Source of the DNA: Micromonospora mirobrigensis
GTDB taxonomy: Bacteria > Actinomycetota > Actinomycetes > Mycobacteriales > Micromonosporaceae
Assembly (NCBI RefSeq): GCF_900091555.1
Contig: NZ_FMCX01000006.1
Span: forward strand, 341,116-405,115
Length of the DNA: 64,000 bases
Reading direction: 5' to 3'
Shown: positions 61,889-64,000 of the stretch, piece after piece
Position numbering within the stretch: the stretch's first letter is position 1
How the letters are laid out: the number at the start of each line of letters is the position of its first letter
Made by a program: the position numbers and the translations under genes
Notes under the pieces: generated by a model
The model's database searches: none
Told to the model about the DNA's origin: nothing
Seen by the model: only the letters and a program-made list of their open reading frames with translations

Positions 61889-64000
61889 TCAGTCGTCGTT
61901 GGCGATCGTGCCCACGGCGAGCGGGTCGGTCAGCAGAAGGCCGGGCACGCCGGCCACCAGCAGGGTCAGCTTCTCGTCGGGCTCGACCCGCCGGTCACCG
62001 CGCACGGTCACCGGGAAGGTCAGCGAGGTCTGGCCGGCGGCCAGGGTCCTGCAACCGACGTACGCGTCGTAGTCCTGGCCGGCCTGCGCCGTGGTGCCGT
62101 ACGTGCCGGCGCAGATCGTGGCCGGCGCGGAGAGCGGCCGGGACACCGTCACCGTGAAGGTCATCGGCTTCGTGCCCTGGTCGCCCTCGGCCACCGTGAC
62201 GTCCCCGACGCTCAGCGACGCCCGGGAGCGGAACCGGGCGACCTGCGGGTCGTGGTCGCTGGCCCCCCGGTCACCGAGCCCGTCGGTGTCGGCCGGGTAG
62301 TCGGAGTTGATGTGCGCCACCCGGGCCTGCACCAGGTCACCGTGCAGCTCGTCGTTGACGAACACGTTGTCCAGCGTCTGCGCCTGCCCCGAGTAGGTGT
62401 ACGAGTAGGCCGCCGCCGGCACCTGCGCGACGATGTCGTCCCACAGGTTGTGCATCCCGGCGGAGTAGAGCGGGGCGAGCTGGTCCGACGGGGTCGGGTT
62501 CTCGGCCGTCGCGATCGGGTCGTCCGGGCGGGGGTAGACGTTCAGGTCCCCGCCGTAGACCACCCGGGCCCGCGCGTCGCTCGCCTCGATGGCCTGGACC
62601 ACGGCCGCCCCGTACGCGGCCTGCTCGCGCCGCTGCGCCACCCGACGGTCCGGGCCGGACGAGAAGTGGTTGGCGATCGCCCAGAGGGTGAGGTGCTCGC
62701 TCGCCCCCGGGGCCGCCGCCACGGTGAACTTCCCGACCTGCGGGGCCCGGGTGTAGACGTTCCTGCCGTCGGTGTCGCCCACCACGTCGGCCGGGAGCAC
62801 CGCGTTGAGCGCCTTCGGGTTCTGCACGTCGGTGTTCGACGGCAGCGCCGCCGAGCGGTACTGCACGGTGGGGGCGGCGCCGAGCAGCGGGTCACCGGCG
62901 GTCGCCCCCGCCAGCGCCAGCCGGTCCGTGCGGTAGAGGAACGCCGAGGTGATGCCCCGGGCGTCCGCGCCGGTCCGGTCGTAGGCCGCGGCGTAGGCCG
63001 GGCCGCCGTTGGCGGCGATGGTGAGGGCGAGTTCCTGGACGGTGTCCGGGGCGCCGTCGGCGTTGTCGGTGGCGCCGCAGGTCAGCGCGCCGTCGACGAC
63101 CGAGCAGATGTCCTGGTCCTCGGCCTCCTGGATCATCAGCAGATCGGGGCTGTGCAGGTCGTTGATGATCTGCCGGGCCTCCTTGCCGAGCCGGGTGGTG
63201 TACGCCGCCTCGTCCGCCGGCACGTAGTCGAACGGCGGGCTCACCCCGGGGCAGCCGGAGTTGCCGGCGAAGTCGCAGCCGTCGAACGGGTCGTCCCGGT
63301 AGTCGTACAGGTTCTCGACGTTGTAGGTGCCCACCGCGACCTCCCGGTCCCGGTTCGCCGCCCGGGGCGGGTTGTTCGCCGCCGGTTCGGCGCCGGCGGC
63401 GAAGGAGACCGCCGTCGGCTGGACGGTGTACTTGCTGAAGCCGTACGCGACGGCGCCGACGGCGTCCTCGGCGAGCGTGTCGAAGGTACGGACGGCCGGC
63501 AGCAGCGCGGCGTTGTCACCGGCGGCGGCCTTGACCCCGCCGGCGCCGATCAGGATCCGCTGCGGGTTGCCGTTGTCGAACAGCTGGCCCGGGATGTCGT
63601 CCAGCGGGTGCGCGTCGCGGAAGGACCGGCGGGCGTACGGGTCGGTCCGCTTCATCAGCGGGTCCTCCCGGTCCAGCACCTGGATCTCCGAGTCGAGGGA
63701 GGAGGCGAAGACGTACCGGGGCGCGGTGGTCCCGCTGCCCGCGCGGACCCGCACCAGGGCGCCCTCGTGCCGCTCCCAGAACCGGGCGACCTCGGCCGGG
63801 TCGGCCGACGGGGTGGCGTCGTCCACCTGGACGGCGGTGTCCACGTCGAGGCCGGAGTCCAGCTTGCGCACCAGCGACGCGCCGGAGAGCTGGGTCTGGC
63901 TGAAGTACTCCGACACCCGGCCGCGCAGCACCACCTCGTCGCCGACGGTCGGCTCGTAGCCGCCGATCAGCGTCTTGAACGAGCCGGTGAAGACGTAGAC
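61889..64000 (-). CDS. Extracellular nuclease (ExeM/NucH-like), N-terminus beyond the window
   Basis: The frame is open to the right edge, so 703 C-terminal residues are seen. From the cut end: an OB-fold-like segment (VVLRGRVSEYF), a linker, then an endonuclease/exonuclease/phosphatase domain with VGTYNVENLYDY, GDLNVYPRPDD and GASDHDPQV (metal and catalytic residues intact). A C-terminal Calx-beta-like domain begins SVGDVTVAEGD and ends GTIANDD. Several Cys pairs suit a secreted protein. It probably degrades extracellular DNA. The signal peptide should lie just outside the window. Confidence 0.88.
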   Translation of the reverse strand, partial: VYVFTGSFKTLIGGYEPTVGDEVVLRGRVSEYFSQTQLSGASLVRKLDSGLDVDTAVQVDDATPSADPAEVARFWERHEGALVRVRAGSGTTAPRYVFASSLDSEIQVLDREDPLMKRTDPYARRSFRDAHPLDDIPGQLFDNGNPQRILIGAGGVKAAAGDNAALLPAVRTFDTLAEDAVGAVAYGFSKYTVQPTAVSFAAGAEPAANNPPRAANRDREVAVGTYNVENLYDYRDDPFDGCDFAGNSGCPGVSPPFDYVPADEAAYTTRLGKEARQIINDLHSPDLLMIQEAEDQDICSVVDGALTCGATDNADGAPDTVQELALTIAANGGPAYAAAYDRTGADARGITSAFLYRTDRLALAGATAGDPLLGAAPTVQYRSAALPSNTDVQNPKALNAVLPADVVGDTDGRNVYTRAPQVGKFTVAAAPGASEHLTLWAIANHFSSGPDRRVAQRREQAAYGAAVVQAIEASDARARVVYGGDLNVYPRPDDPIATAENPTPSDQLAPLYSAGMHNLWDDIVAQVPAAAYSYTYSGQAQTLDNVFVNDELHGDLVQARVAHINSDYPADTDGLGDRGASDHDPQVARFRSRASLSVGDVTVAEGDQGTKPMTFTVTVSRPLSAPATICAGTYGTTAQAGQDYDAYVGCRTLAAGQTSLTFPVTVRGDRRVEPDEKLTLLVAGVPGLLLTDPLAVGTIANDD

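Overview
The window is chromosomal DNA of a very GC-rich, mycothiol-making, high-G+C Gram-positive bacterium, most likely Micromonospora or a close relative in the Micromonosporaceae. Three things support this: the codon bias (almost every third base is G or C), the gene content (mshA, a mycothiol-dependent-isomerase-like protein, a Rex-hemACDB operon, a BldN-type sigma factor with an RsbN-like partner), and a gene order that follows the block known in Mycobacterium tuberculosis as Rv0474 to Rv0512. There is no rRNA, tRNA, CRISPR array, phage or insertion sequence. No gene looks frameshifted; one is cut by the right edge.

Layout. 1-9.7 kb: housekeeping and metabolic singletons (a beta-keto acid cleavage enzyme, a zinc-type asparaginase, hydrolases), a conserved trio (XRE regulator, HBHA-like protein, DUF2516 membrane protein), an AlaX-like editing protein, an SDR, a WYL regulator, an EI24/CysZ-like membrane protein and a macrodomain protein. 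9.7-11.0 kb: a tandem GNAT and a RidA protein. 11.1-16.9 kb: a complete beta-glucoside/oligosaccharide uptake operon (binding protein, two permeases, GH1 beta-glucosidase, LacI regulator) with two identical palindromic operators around its promoter. 16.9-34 kb: murB, an SDR, mshA, a YbjN protein, an unusual Rho_N/histone-H1-like fusion, two paralogous MFS exporters, gpmA, phoU, the SenX3-RegX3 (PhoR-PhoP) system, an F420-type oxidoreductase facing a TetR regulator, a cysteine-rich conserved protein and a Ppx/GppA phosphatase. 34-43.5 kb: a sugar isomerase-like protein, a CGNR protein, a glutathionylspermidine-synthase-like ligase with a tiny lipoprotein, proline dehydrogenase, a hydrolase-TetR-YrdB operon and a MacAB-like ABC efflux operon. 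43.6-47.4 kb: a BldC-like protein, the 33-residue ribosomal protein bS22, a GalE2-like protein, an acyltransferase and a SerB1-like phosphatase. 47.5-49.9 kb: RsbN-like and BldN-like proteins. 50-55 kb: an acyl-CoA synthetase, a glutaredoxin, a HAD phosphatase and a NarL-type two-component system. 55-61 kb: rex-hemA-hemC-hemD-hemB behind a Rex operator. 61-64 kb: an HTH protein behind DnaA boxes, and a secreted nuclease running off the window.

Two features recur across the window. First, about two dozen genes have a TANNNT-like -10 box 6-8 bases before the start codon, which predicts leaderless transcripts and fixes many starts. Second, at least eight copies of a short element built from two GGGGCCCC/GTTAAC half-units are scattered between genes. 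All five complete copies that follow a gene begin on the very next base after its stop codon.

The most interesting candidate system is the lipoprotein/ATP-grasp pair at 35.6-37.1 kb. It resembles a minimal form of E. coli YgiB-YgiC, and its lipoprotein ends in RGGFG...SCGG, which could be the substrate of the ligase.
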